Below, piece by piece: positions 1 through 6,235 of a stretch of 10,375 nucleotides of DNA. The notes under the pieces were generated by a model, which had not been told where the DNA came from, did no database searches, and saw only the letters and a program-made list of their open reading frames with translations. This stretch comes from Lentisphaerota bacterium. GTDB taxonomy: Bacteria > Verrucomicrobiota > Kiritimatiellia > RFP12 > JAAYLN01. Position 1 is the stretch's first letter. Each line of letters starts with the position of its first letter. The position numbers and the translations under genes are program-made. The stretch covers positions 1-10,375 of the forward strand of contig JAAYZJ010000212.1 of NCBI GenBank assembly GCA_012514915.1, read 5' to 3'.

Positions 1-1
1 C

Positions 2-793
2 GGCATCCTGATGGTCTTCGCCGCCTGGTTCGACCGTGTCGGCCCCCGCTCCTCCAGCCTGACGCGCGGCTTTCTGATTCCCGGCGCCATCCTCGGCATC
101 CTGACGGCCCCGATTCTGCTGGCCCCCGATTTCGGCGCCACGGCGGTCATCCTGGCCATCGCCGGCACGATCTTCCTCGCCGCGGGGACGCGGATCAGCC
201 ACCTGGGGATCGGGCTGGTGGCGGCCGTCTCGGGACTGGCCGTGCTGATCCTCGGCGATGCCCACCGTCTGAACCGAGTCAAGGATTTCTGGCAGGGAAT
301 CGCCGGCGAGGGCGGCGCCCAGGCGCACCAGACGGTTCAGTCGATCAACGCCTTTGTCATCGGGGGGCCGTTCGGCGTGGGGCTCAGCAACAGCATCCAG
401 AAATACCGCTATCTCCCCGAAGCGCATACCGACTTCATCTACGCGATCGCCGGCGAGGAGCTCGGGCTCCCGGCCTCGATCGGCATCATCCTGCTGTTCG
501 CCGGCATCCTCTTCGGCGGAACCTGGATCGCCTTCCATGCGCGTGACCGCTTCGGCCGCTTCATGGGACTTGGCTTGACGATCCTGCTGTGCTTCGAGGC
601 GGGGTTCAACATCGGCATGGTCATGGGCTGCCTGCCGACCAAGGGACTGGCGCTGCCGTTCCTGAGCTACGGCGGTTCCAGCCTGCTGGCCTCGATGATC
701 GCGGTCGGACTGCTGCTGAACATCGCCCGCCACAACGGCCTGGCCGACGACCAGCCGCCCTCCGCCATGCGCAATGCGCTGCGGCGGATCTAG
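2..793 (+). CDS. ftsW: FtsW, septal peptidoglycan glycosyltransferase (5' end outside window)
   Basis: This is the C-terminal 263 residues of a SEDS-family membrane protein. Its reading frame is already open at base 2, so the start lies upstream of the window. FtsW polymerises lipid II into glycan strands at the division septum, together with a class B penicillin-binding protein. Visible family signatures are LPEAHTDFIYAI near 412-447, whose Asp corresponds to the catalytic Asp297 of E. coli FtsW, followed by GEELG. Near 637-690 come PTKGLALPFLSYGGSS and then the last hydrophobic helix. From LPEAH to the stop there are about 126 residues, close to E. coli FtsW, so the C-terminus is complete. 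AHTDFIYAI with TKGLALPFLSYGGSSL favours FtsW over RodA. The usual dcw-cluster neighbour murG does not follow: the next gene converges from the other strand after 5 bp. Confidence 0.93.
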   Translation, partial: GILMVFAAWFDRVGPRSSSLTRGFLIPGAILGILTAPILLAPDFGATAVILAIAGTIFLAAGTRISHLGIGLVAAVSGLAVLILGDAHRLNRVKDFWQGIAGEGGAQAHQTVQSINAFVIGGPFGVGLSNSIQKYRYLPEAHTDFIYAIAGEELGLPASIGIILLFAGILFGGTWIAFHARDRFGRFMGLGLTILLCFEAGFNIGMVMGCLPTKGLALPFLSYGGSSLLASMIAVGLLLNIARHNGLADDQPPSAMRNALRRI

Positions 794-798
794 GTGCA

Positions 799-1347
799 TC
801 ACCCCGAAACGACTTGGTGCCAGAGCATCTGGTCGCCATCGAACATGAATGCACCCCGGAAGGGCCGTCCCGCCAGCAGCAGTGGCAGCCACAGATGGTC
901 ATCGGCCCACATCCGCTCATAGGGAATATCCACCTCTGGCTGCCAGAATGGTTGGGCCTCAGGCGTCTCGATTGGCGTCCCCGTGGATGATATCGCCACA
1001 AAGACTGTGCAGGCCAGATTGTAGCCGTTACTGAAGGCGAACAAGACCTCGCCGGCAACCGTGGGATCGATCGGCGTCATGCCGACCTCCTCCTGCGTCT
1101 CGCGCACCGCGGCCGCGGCCGCCGTCTCACCCGGTTCGATGCGGCCGCCCGGCGCGTTCACCTTGCCGGCCCCCAGCCCGCGCTTCTTGACGATCAGCAG
1201 CAACCGCCCTTCCTGTCGCACGAAGCACAGTACGGCACGCTCGGTGGGTTGCCAGACACGCCAGTCGACGGTCCAGGTGTCACCGGTCGCCGTGGGCAGG
1301 GTGATGACCAGAGGGGAAAGGGTGGTGGCGCCGGACGAGAACTTCAT
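799..1347 (-). CDS. MTH1/NUDT1-like Nudix hydrolase, probable 8-oxo-dGTP diphosphatase
   Basis: This 182-residue Nudix protein probably hydrolyses oxidised purine nucleotides such as 8-oxo-dGTP to the monophosphate, keeping them out of DNA. The Nudix box G-x5-E-x7-RE-x2-EE-x-G is complete: G68, E74, R82, E83, E86, E87, G89. Resemblance to animal MTH1 goes well beyond the box: KKRGLGAGKVN near 54-64, with N64 matching the base-contacting Asn33, and MWADDHLWLPLLL near 146-158, with W147, D149 and D150 matching Trp117, Asp119 and Asp120. About 35 N-terminal residues precede the domain and match nothing I know. The start at 1347 is the first Met in frame with the domain that does not run into the upstream ORF. 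It overlaps that ORF's stop as ATGA and has no good ribosome site of its own, so translational coupling is likely. Fold and class are firm; the exact substrate is inferred. Confidence 0.9.
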   Translation of the reverse strand: MKFSSGATTLSPLVITLPTATGDTWTVDWRVWQPTERAVLCFVRQEGRLLLIVKKRGLGAGKVNAPGGRIEPGETAAAAAVRETQEEVGMTPIDPTVAGEVLFAFSNGYNLACTVFVAISSTGTPIETPEAQPFWQPEVDIPYERMWADDHLWLPLLLAGRPFRGAFMFDGDQMLWHQVVSG

Positions 1348-1466
1348 GTTGCGACACGACCCGGTTTGGCAGCAAACCTGAGCACGCCGTTCCTGGTGTA
1401 GGTGAGCGTGCCGGCGTGGTAGAGCGTCGGTTGTGATGGCAGCACGGGTGTGGCGGTTGTCGACAT
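1344..1466 (-). CDS. 40-codon ORF, probable truncated N-terminus of an MFS transporter
   Basis: A 40-residue ORF starts at 1466 behind the best Shine-Dalgarno site in this region: AGGAG at 1475-1479, 8 nt from the ATG. It ends in TGA inside the ATGA junction with the Nudix gene. The stretch TLYHAGTLTYTRNGVL resembles, from memory, the opening of sugar-type MFS transporters found in Planctomycetes and Verrucomicrobia, where GTLTYT is followed by a tryptophan-rich first membrane helix. Here the similarity stops after about residue 31 and no hydrophobic helix follows. The likeliest reading is that a deletion left the transporter's promoter, ribosome site and first codons, which now drive the Nudix gene by coupling. 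A genuine small coupling peptide is the alternative. The ORF is clear; the MFS origin is inferred. Confidence 0.55.
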   Translation of the reverse strand: MSTTATPVLPSQPTLYHAGTLTYTRNGVLRFAAKPGRVAT

Positions 1467-1474
1467 ACGCAAAT

Positions 1475-1479
1475 CTCCT
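1475..1479 (-). promoter_or_regulatory. Strong Shine-Dalgarno site (AGGAG) for the 40-codon ORF
   Basis: On the minus strand AGGAG is followed by 8 nt and then ATG (1466-1464). The Nudix start at 1347 has no comparable site. This is therefore probably where ribosomes load for both ORFs, the second being reached through the ATGA overlap. Confidence 0.7.
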
Positions 1480-1494
1480 AACGGATACGAACCT

Positions 1495-1544
1495 GCTGCT
1501 TGATCGCGACGGATGCACGCCCGTCGGCCCCTAAGGGAAGCAGC
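1495..1544 (-). promoter_or_regulatory. Possible structured 5' leader hairpin upstream of the small ORF and Nudix gene
   Basis: In the predicted leader of the minus-strand transcript, AAGCAGC (1538-1544, plus-strand reading) and GCTGCTT (1495-1501) can close a 7-bp stem. Inside it, GACGG (1508-1512) and CCGTC (1521-1525) form a second 5-bp stem with an 8-nt loop. The structure would end about 15 nt before the AGGAG ribosome site. No T-run follows, so it is not an obvious terminator. It may be only a chance GC-rich pairing. Confidence 0.3.
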
Positions 1545-1560
1545 GAGTTCAGGGGGTGTG

Positions 1561-1589
1561 AGTATGCCGGAATCGGATAGGCCGGTCAA
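1561..1589 (-). promoter_or_regulatory. Sigma70-type promoter candidate for the small ORF and Nudix gene
   Basis: Read on the minus strand, TTGACC (1589-1584; 5 of 6 match to the -35 consensus) is followed by exactly 17 bp and then CATACT (1566-1561; 4 of 6 match to the -10). Transcription would begin near 1553, giving a leader of about 87 nt before the ATG at 1466. It is the best two-box promoter match I found in the window and is divergent from the propeller promoter. Confidence 0.5.
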
Positions 1590-1641
1590 GATTGTCTCCC
1601 TGCAACGGCTGTTCCGAGTACGGCCAGCGCGTCTTTTACGC

Positions 1642-1671
1642 TTTCTCGGAACCACCCCGTTCCGATATACT
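1642..1671 (+). promoter_or_regulatory. Promoter candidate for the propeller gene, with an operator-like inverted repeat in its spacer
   Basis: TATACT at 1666-1671 is a 5 of 6 match to a -10 box. The -35 region (TTTCTC or TTCTCG, 1642-1648) is weak, as expected for an activator-dependent promoter. The spacer contains a perfect inverted repeat, CGGAAC (1647-1652), 6 bp, GTTCCG (1659-1664), placed where a regulator would contact or block RNA polymerase. Further copies of the same half-site lie at 1611-1616 (GTTCCG) and 1701-1706 (CGGAAC). Confidence 0.42.
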
Positions 1672-1684
1672 CTCCCGGATTCTG

Positions 1685-1699
1685 GCCCGATCATCGGGC
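1685..1699 (+). promoter_or_regulatory. 15-bp perfect palindrome, operator candidate just after the predicted transcription start
   Basis: GCCCGAT and ATCGGGC flank a single central C. The site begins 13 bp past the predicted -10 box, at roughly +8 to +22 of the propeller transcript, a classic repressor position. No regulator gene is present in the window, so the binding protein is unknown. Confidence 0.4.
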
Positions 1700-1728
1700 A
1701 CGGAACGATAGACACGGGAGTTTCCTCC

Positions 1729-2940
1729 ATGCCAATCCAATGGGCCCACGAGTCGGCCGACCTGCGGGATGATCCGGTCAGCGGTGCGCGTATCCGGCAG
1801 TTGACGAGCGCAGCCGCGATCAGCAACAACATCTACGGCGAGCAGCCCTACACCTCGCCCGATGGCAAGCGGATCATCATCGCCCGCTGCCAGGACTTCT
1901 GCTGGGACACGGAGGGTTCGCTGCTGGTGCACGAGCTCGACACCCTGCGGACCACGATGGTCGTGCGGCGCGCCCTGGGCGTCCGGACCGTCTGCACCTC
2001 GGCCTGGAGCGGCCTGATGCACTACTGGACGCAGGACCGGAAGCTGATGCGGCTCTCGCTGATGACGCTGGAGCAGCAGGAGGTCTATGCCGAGGACGAT
2101 CCGGCGGCTCCGCTGCCGTCGGGCGGCGGCGGCAGTTCCATCTCGCCCGACCAGCGCTATCTCGTCTTCATGGCGCCCCGCCTGGACGGCCCGGGTGCGC
2201 CCGTGTTCCAGATCATCCGGCTCGATTTGCAGCGGCAGCGTCGCGAGGTGATTTTCGAGCATCCCGAAATCTGCAACCCGCACCTGCAGTTCGACCCCGT
2301 CCACGGGCGCGACATCCTCGTACAGCACAACGCGGGGATCCGCCTCAAGCCGGACGGATCACGCAACGTCTACCAGACCCTCGGCTGCAAGCTCTTCGTC
2401 ATCGATGCCGACGGCGGCAACCTGCGCGAGGTGCCGGCGGGGCCGCCGGCCACGCTGGGAATCACCGGCCACGAGTGCTTCATCGGGGGCACCGGCCGCA
2501 TCCTCTTCTCGGCGGGCTGGGTGCGGTCCAGCGAGTACGACTGGCGACACGACCCGCGCCATCCGCAGGGCAACCTCTTCACCGCCCGCCCGGGCGATCC
2601 GGCGCCGGTTGTCTTCGAGGCGCCCCGGCACACGTTCAACCACATCAGCGCCTCGCGCTGCGGCCGCTACTTTGTCGCCGATTCGCACACCGGTGCGGGG
2701 TTGTTCGAGAACGGCGTCTCCAAACCCGTCGCCCTGGTGGTGGGCAACCTGGCGAGCGGCAAGTTCCGCACACTCGTCCAGGACACGGGGGGGGTGGGAG
2801 GCGGCAACCAGTGCACGCACACCCATCCATACCTGACGGCCGACAACCGCCACGTCATCTACAACGCCAATCCGCACGGGGGCGTGCCTCAGGTCTACGC
2901 GGCCCGCCTGGCGCCCGGTTTCCTGGAGAGTCTGGACTGA
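1729..2940 (+). CDS. PD40/TolB-like beta-propeller protein resembling oligogalacturonate lyase (PL22)
   Basis: This 403-residue protein is built of beta-propeller repeats, seen as SPDGKRIIIA near 43-52, SPDQRYLVF near 139-147 and a decayed C-terminal blade near 371-391. It has no signal peptide, so it is probably cytoplasmic. The layout matches the oligogalacturonate lyase (PL22) fold, which splits short unsaturated pectin fragments using a metal held by His and Gln. Candidate site residues are H185 (NPHLQF), H248 (GHE), H305 (NHIS) and N360, Q361 and H366 (NQCTHTHP). The start at 1729 has GGGAG 8 nt upstream and gives the expected family start. An in-frame opening from 1564 or 1513 exists but would swallow the promoter. 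GGAG could pair with CTCC just before the ATG. A G8 run lies at 2787-2794. The fold is likely; true pectin-fragment activity is uncertain because these genomes carry many such paralogues. Confidence 0.75.
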   Translation: MPIQWAHESADLRDDPVSGARIRQLTSAAAISNNIYGEQPYTSPDGKRIIIARCQDFCWDTEGSLLVHELDTLRTTMVVRRALGVRTVCTSAWSGLMHYWTQDRKLMRLSLMTLEQQEVYAEDDPAAPLPSGGGGSSISPDQRYLVFMAPRLDGPGAPVFQIIRLDLQRQRREVIFEHPEICNPHLQFDPVHGRDILVQHNAGIRLKPDGSRNVYQTLGCKLFVIDADGGNLREVPAGPPATLGITGHECFIGGTGRILFSAGWVRSSEYDWRHDPRHPQGNLFTARPGDPAPVVFEAPRHTFNHISASRCGRYFVADSHTGAGLFENGVSKPVALVVGNLASGKFRTLVQDTGGVGGGNQCTHTHPYLTADNRHVIYNANPHGGVPQVYAARLAPGFLESLD

Positions 2941-2948
2941 CGCGTCAG
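2937..2948. repeat. 12-bp perfect palindrome holding both stop codons of a convergent gene pair
   Basis: CTGACGCGTCAG contains the TGA of the propeller gene (2938-2940) and, on the opposite strand, the TGA of the MATE gene (2947-2945). The two genes end 4 bp apart. It has no loop and no T-run on either side, so it is not a normal intrinsic terminator, and no other terminator is visible between the genes. Confidence 0.5.
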
Positions 2949-4345
2949 ACGCGCTGGCGCATCCACCGTCCTGTGGCGAACCAGGCGACGGAGAGGACGG
3001 CATGCAGCGCCGTGGCGGTGTTCATCGCCCACCAGACGCCGTTGACCGGCGGGTCGAACCAGCGGGTGAAGAGCCGGACCAGCGGCCCGAGCGCTTCCGG
3101 CGCCGCGCTGCCGCTGAACAGGAGCGCCAGCGGAACCTGGAGTCCCCAGATCGTGACGACGGTGAAGAGCATCGTCGAGACCGTGCAGCCCGCGCCGTTC
3201 AGCGCCCGGTCGAGGACGATCGAGACGCCCGCGAGCAGATAGAACGGCGAGACCACCCGCAGGAAATCGCTGCCGGCGGCGACAACGGCGGGGGTGGCGT
3301 CGAAGACCGCGACGGCCGGTCCGGTGAACGCGAACAGCAGGCCCACCGAGGCCGCCACGACCGCCAGCACGATGCCCGTGCTGCACCAGGCCGCGCGCCG
3401 CGCCCGGTGCGGCTGTCCCGCGCCCAGGTTCTGGCCGACCAGCGTCGCGGCGGCGTTGGCCAGGACGAAGCAGGGCATCAGCAGCACCATGTGCCAGCGC
3501 ATGCCGATGCCGTAGCCCGCGACGACATACGTGCCGAAGCGGGTGATGACGCGGAAAAAAACCAGTCCCATCAGGCTGCGGGACGACATCTGCGCCATGC
3601 TCGGCAAGCCGATGCGCAGCAGCCGCCGCGCGTCGCCCCGGACGGGGCGGAAATCCGCCCGTGCCGGATGCAGATGGGTGCGCCCCGACGCCATCAGCAG
3701 GAACAACCCCACGGCGGCGAGTCCCTGCGCCAGCACGGTTGCCCAGGCGGCGCCGGCCACGCCCAACGCGGGAACCGGCCCCCAGCCGAAGATGAACAGG
3801 GGATCGAGCGCCAGGTTGAAGACGTTGGCGGCCAGCATCGCGGCCATGGGCACGACCGTGTTGCCGGAGGCCTGCAAGGCGCTGTTGGCCAGGAAGAGGA
3901 GCAGACCGACCAGCATGCCGAGCATGCAGGGGCGGAGGTAGCGCACAGCCTCGGACACGACATCCGGCTCGGCGCCGAGCAGGCGGCAGATCGGCGCCAG
4001 CCACGGCAGGCAGGCGATGCCAAGCAGCAGGCCGACGCCGGCGCCGAGCGTGAGCGACTGGGCGGCAACCGCCGACGCCCGCCGCGTGTCGCCGGCCCCG
4101 TAGGCGCGGGACACGAGCGCCACCGTGCCCGTCGCCAGTCCCATCTGGATCGGGAACAGGGCCATCAGCACGGCGCCCGACAGAGCCAGCGCGGCGACGG
4201 AGACGGGCCCCAGACGCCCCACCCAGTAGAGGTCGATGAGACTCTGGGCGTTCTGCAGCAGCGCGCTGATGAACATCGGCCCCGCCAGCAGCAGCACGGC
4301 CCGGGGGATATTGCCCGACAAGAGATTCCTGGCGGGTGGTTTCAT
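2945..4345 (-). CDS. MATE-family multidrug/metabolite efflux transporter
   Basis: This 466-residue inner-membrane protein has the usual MATE size and about twelve hydrophobic helices in two homologous halves. The first half opens with an NLLSGNIPRAVLLLAGPMFIS segment followed by an aqueous-pore helix (LIDLYWVGRLG), and later carries LQASGNTVVPM and NVFNLALDPLFIFGWGP, both standard MATE signatures. The second half contains LVGQNLGAGQPHRARRA and ALNGAGCT, the matching repeat elements. MATE proteins export drugs or metabolites in exchange for Na+ or H+; the substrate cannot be read from sequence. The start at 4345 fits the family N-terminus. An in-frame Met at 4426 would add 27 residues without a clear ribosome site. 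The gene is the last on the minus strand after the nagB-like and PIG-L genes, separated from them by 121 bp containing a long inverted repeat, so shared transcription is possible but unsure. Confidence 0.92.
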   Translation of the reverse strand: MKPPARNLLSGNIPRAVLLLAGPMFISALLQNAQSLIDLYWVGRLGPVSVAALALSGAVLMALFPIQMGLATGTVALVSRAYGAGDTRRASAVAAQSLTLGAGVGLLLGIACLPWLAPICRLLGAEPDVVSEAVRYLRPCMLGMLVGLLLFLANSALQASGNTVVPMAAMLAANVFNLALDPLFIFGWGPVPALGVAGAAWATVLAQGLAAVGLFLLMASGRTHLHPARADFRPVRGDARRLLRIGLPSMAQMSSRSLMGLVFFRVITRFGTYVVAGYGIGMRWHMVLLMPCFVLANAAATLVGQNLGAGQPHRARRAAWCSTGIVLAVVAASVGLLFAFTGPAVAVFDATPAVVAAGSDFLRVVSPFYLLAGVSIVLDRALNGAGCTVSTMLFTVVTIWGLQVPLALLFSGSAAPEALGPLVRLFTRWFDPPVNGVWWAMNTATALHAVLSVAWFATGRWMRQRV

Positions 4346-4369
4346 GGGCACCGTCGATCCGATGGCTGA

Positions 4370-4422
4370 CCGCGCGGCCGCGGCTCCACGAGGATCCGGG
4401 CGCGCCGGAAGCGGCCGCGCGG
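4370..4422 (-). repeat. 12-bp perfect inverted repeat between the PIG-L and MATE genes
   Basis: CCGCGCGGCCGC (4370-4381) and its exact reverse complement (4411-4422) flank 29 bp. Each arm contains the 8-bp palindrome GCGGCCGC. The RNA hairpin would be very stable and would lie in the 121-nt gap between the PIG-L stop and the MATE start. No T-run follows on the minus strand, so it may attenuate or protect mRNA rather than terminate it. The rest of the gap shows nothing recognisable. Confidence 0.45.
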
Positions 4423-4466
4423 CCATGTCCGCTGGTCTGGCGCAGAGGGCGCGCGCGGCGGCCCGT

Positions 4467-5246
4467 TCATCGTCCGGCCGTCTGCAGGACGGCTGCGCCC
4501 AGCGTGGCGCCCAGCGGGTCGGCGCCCGCCTCGCAGAAGCCCAGATGGTTGTGCCGGCGCCATCCTTCGCCGAAGGTGAAGCGTCCGTTCGTGAGCGCCC
4601 CCATCTCGCGGGACAGATCCTGCATGGTCTGCAGATAGGCGTTCATCGCCTGGCTGGCGTCGAGCCATGCCTGCTGGCTCTTGTGCGCCGCCAGGGCCGC
4701 GGTCTTCGTCTCGATGACCGCGTCGATCCCGACGACGAAGTCGGGCGCGTAGAAGTGGTTCAGCCCGTCGCGGTGTCCGTGCGGCTGGGCATGGTAGACC
4801 GTCACGGGCTTGTCCAGCGCGGGCCGCGGGGGCGTGACCGGCAGGTTGGGCATGCCGCGGCAGAAGGCGGCCATGACCGCCAGCCGGCAGGTGTTGGTGT
4901 GGTCCTCCATGTAGTCGAACGGCGACGGCACGAGGAGGATGTCGGGGGCGACATCACGGATGATCGACGTCAGGCGGGCCAGCAACGGCTTGTTGTAGAA
5001 GACCTCGAGGTCGAAGGCGATCGGTTCGTGGTAGACGGCACCCAGCTGCTCGGCGGCCTGGCGCGACTCCTGCGTCCGCACGCGGACCGTCGTCTCGGCG
5101 TCCATCACGGCCGAGCCGCAGGAGCCGTTGGCGACGGTCATGACGTGCAGGTCGCAGCCGGCCTGCCCCAGGAGCAGCAGGGTGCCGGCCATGCCGAACT
5201 CGATGTCGTCGGGATGGGCGCCGATGGCAAAGACGCACTTGCTCAT
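4467..5246 (-). CDS. PIG-L/LmbE-family zinc-dependent deacetylase
   Basis: This 259-residue cytoplasmic enzyme has the PIG-L (LmbE-like) fold and removes N-acetyl groups from amino sugars or their conjugates. The hallmark AHPDD is at residues 10-14, giving zinc ligands H11 and D14 and the catalytic base D13. The third ligand is probably H116 in DYMEDHTNT. A conserved YHAQPHGH follows at 151-158. The C-terminal WRRHNHLGFCEAGADPL near 229-245 is a tail I associate, from memory, with a subfamily common in PVC bacteria. The start at 5246 places AHPDD at its normal position. It lies 1 nt after the stop of the nagB-like gene (TGA-G-ATG), with GGTGGAG 10 nt upstream, so the two are co-translated. 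The pairing suggests that the substrate is a GlcNAc-derived phosphosugar; this is inferred. Confidence 0.88.
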   Translation of the reverse strand: MSKCVFAIGAHPDDIEFGMAGTLLLLGQAGCDLHVMTVANGSCGSAVMDAETTVRVRTQESRQAAEQLGAVYHEPIAFDLEVFYNKPLLARLTSIIRDVAPDILLVPSPFDYMEDHTNTCRLAVMAAFCRGMPNLPVTPPRPALDKPVTVYHAQPHGHRDGLNHFYAPDFVVGIDAVIETKTAALAAHKSQQAWLDASQAMNAYLQTMQDLSREMGALTNGRFTFGEGWRRHNHLGFCEAGADPLGATLGAAVLQTAGR

Positions 5247-5247
5247 C

Positions 5248-6174
5248 TCAGTGCATCTCCACCTGGCAGGTGCCGAAGCCCGGCCGCAGGAAACTGAACC
5301 GCACATCGGGGTGGTCGGCCAGCAGCGACATCGGCACGGCGGCGTCGGGGACGCGCTTGCCGATCATCAGCGACGTCAGGCGCATGCCGAAGGGATTGTC
5401 GTGGTGGCCCGGATGCCAGATCGAGACCGTCTCGGCGCGCCAGGTCTCGGCCGGCCCGACGGTGAGGGCCTGGTGCGGCACGTTCTGCACCGTGCCGCCG
5501 CCCGACGTGCGGGCATTCTGCATGAGGGTCATCGGGTGCAGATCGACGAGACGCGTCGCCAGCTTGCGGATCTCGGCGGGCGGCGGCGGCGCGTCCTGGT
5601 AGGCGCCCCCGCGCTTCGGCGGGTCGTTGAAGGCCCAGTGCTTGACCTCGCCCTGCCCGCCCTGCATCAGCACGCAGCGCGCCTGGTCCCACGTGGCCCG
5701 GAAGCGGGGGATGTCCTCGGTCGGGAAATGGATCTGCGACTCCGGCATCCGCAGGCGCGGATCGATCCGGTCGAAGCACAGCTCGAACGCCGTCCGGGCG
5801 AAGCCCAGCGGAAAGTCGCGCGATACGGCCTTGCCATCCACCACCCATTCATCCATGCCCCAGTAATGGCAATCGCGCAGGTCGAGCTCCAGCGCATTGA
5901 CGAGCTGCGCGACGAGCGGCAACTGCTCGGTCGGCCCGATGGGGCCGCACAGGCCGGCGGGCTGGCCGGGCCGGGCCTGTCTCCAGGCCTCGATGTACTC
6001 CAGCGCCTCGGCCAGATAGAACTCCTGAACCGTGTCGTAGAACTTCACCTGGAATCCGGGACGGGACAAAGCCAGAACATCCTGCTCGGTCAGGCGGGCC
6101 GCGTCATCGAGCAGCTCCCTGTCCAATGTCGTGTAATCCCACCAGCCCGGTGCAACCTTGCTGATCGCGCGCAT
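5248..6174 (-). CDS. NagB-like protein (glucosamine-6-phosphate deaminase/isomerase superfamily), divergent active site
   Basis: This 308-residue protein of the NagB superfamily should bind a sugar phosphate in the cytoplasm. Aligning by eye with E. coli NagB, GPIGPTEQ (77-84) stands for the phosphate loop, GMDEW (106-110) for NMDEY with base D108, KHWAFNDP (178-185) for GHIAFNEP with H179 and D184, and ALTVG (236-240) for the same motif. The NagB catalytic Asp141 position is a Val (V177) here and Glu148 is Asp (D184), so normal deamination is doubtful. The start at 6174 has AGGAG close upstream and the expected length. The gene heads a transcript with the PIG-L gene 1 nt behind it. NagB and LmbE domains are fused in some Bacteroidota proteins, which supports a shared pathway. 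It could be an isomerase or a deaminase for a modified amino sugar. Confidence 0.78.
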   Translation of the reverse strand: MRAISKVAPGWWDYTTLDRELLDDAARLTEQDVLALSRPGFQVKFYDTVQEFYLAEALEYIEAWRQARPGQPAGLCGPIGPTEQLPLVAQLVNALELDLRDCHYWGMDEWVVDGKAVSRDFPLGFARTAFELCFDRIDPRLRMPESQIHFPTEDIPRFRATWDQARCVLMQGGQGEVKHWAFNDPPKRGGAYQDAPPPPAEIRKLATRLVDLHPMTLMQNARTSGGGTVQNVPHQALTVGPAETWRAETVSIWHPGHHDNPFGMRLTSLMIGKRVPDAAVPMSLLADHPDVRFSFLRPGFGTCQVEMH

Positions 6175-6202
6175 GATTCTCTCCTGTGAATGTGAAACGA
6201 CG

Positions 6203-6225
6203 GGCCATGCCAGCGTCGCATGGCC
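6203..6225 (-). promoter_or_regulatory. Inverted repeat in the leader of the nagB-like gene, operator or hairpin candidate
   Basis: GGCCATGC (6203-6210) and GCATGGCC (6218-6225) form a perfect 8-bp inverted repeat around 7 bp. It starts only a few bases after the predicted transcription start (near 6229) and ends about 28 nt before the ATG at 6174. It could be a repressor site sensing an amino-sugar phosphate, or an mRNA stem-loop. No regulator gene is nearby. Confidence 0.42.
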
Positions 6226-6235
6226 AACGAAGGAC

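Noticed and set aside
1513..1728. N-terminal extension of the propeller protein from 1513 or 1564
   Set aside because: The frame is open and AGGGGG precedes the ATG at 1564, but the extra residues are Arg/Pro-rich and unlike the family. They would overlap the promoter and operator-like repeats, while the ATG at 1729 has a better-spaced ribosome site.
2937..2948. Palindrome between the propeller and MATE genes as a bidirectional terminator
   Set aside because: It has no loop and no T-run on either strand, so it does not fit an intrinsic terminator.
3002..4369. 455-codon plus-strand open frame opposite the MATE gene
   Set aside because: It is a shadow of a confident membrane protein. The composition (Arg, Gln, His, Asp runs) is typical of the antisense of hydrophobic codons.
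4236..6189. Two overlapping plus-strand frames of 353 codons each opposite the PIG-L and nagB-like genes
   Set aside because: Both run antisense to genes with clear motifs and ribosome sites, and neither shows a recognisable domain.
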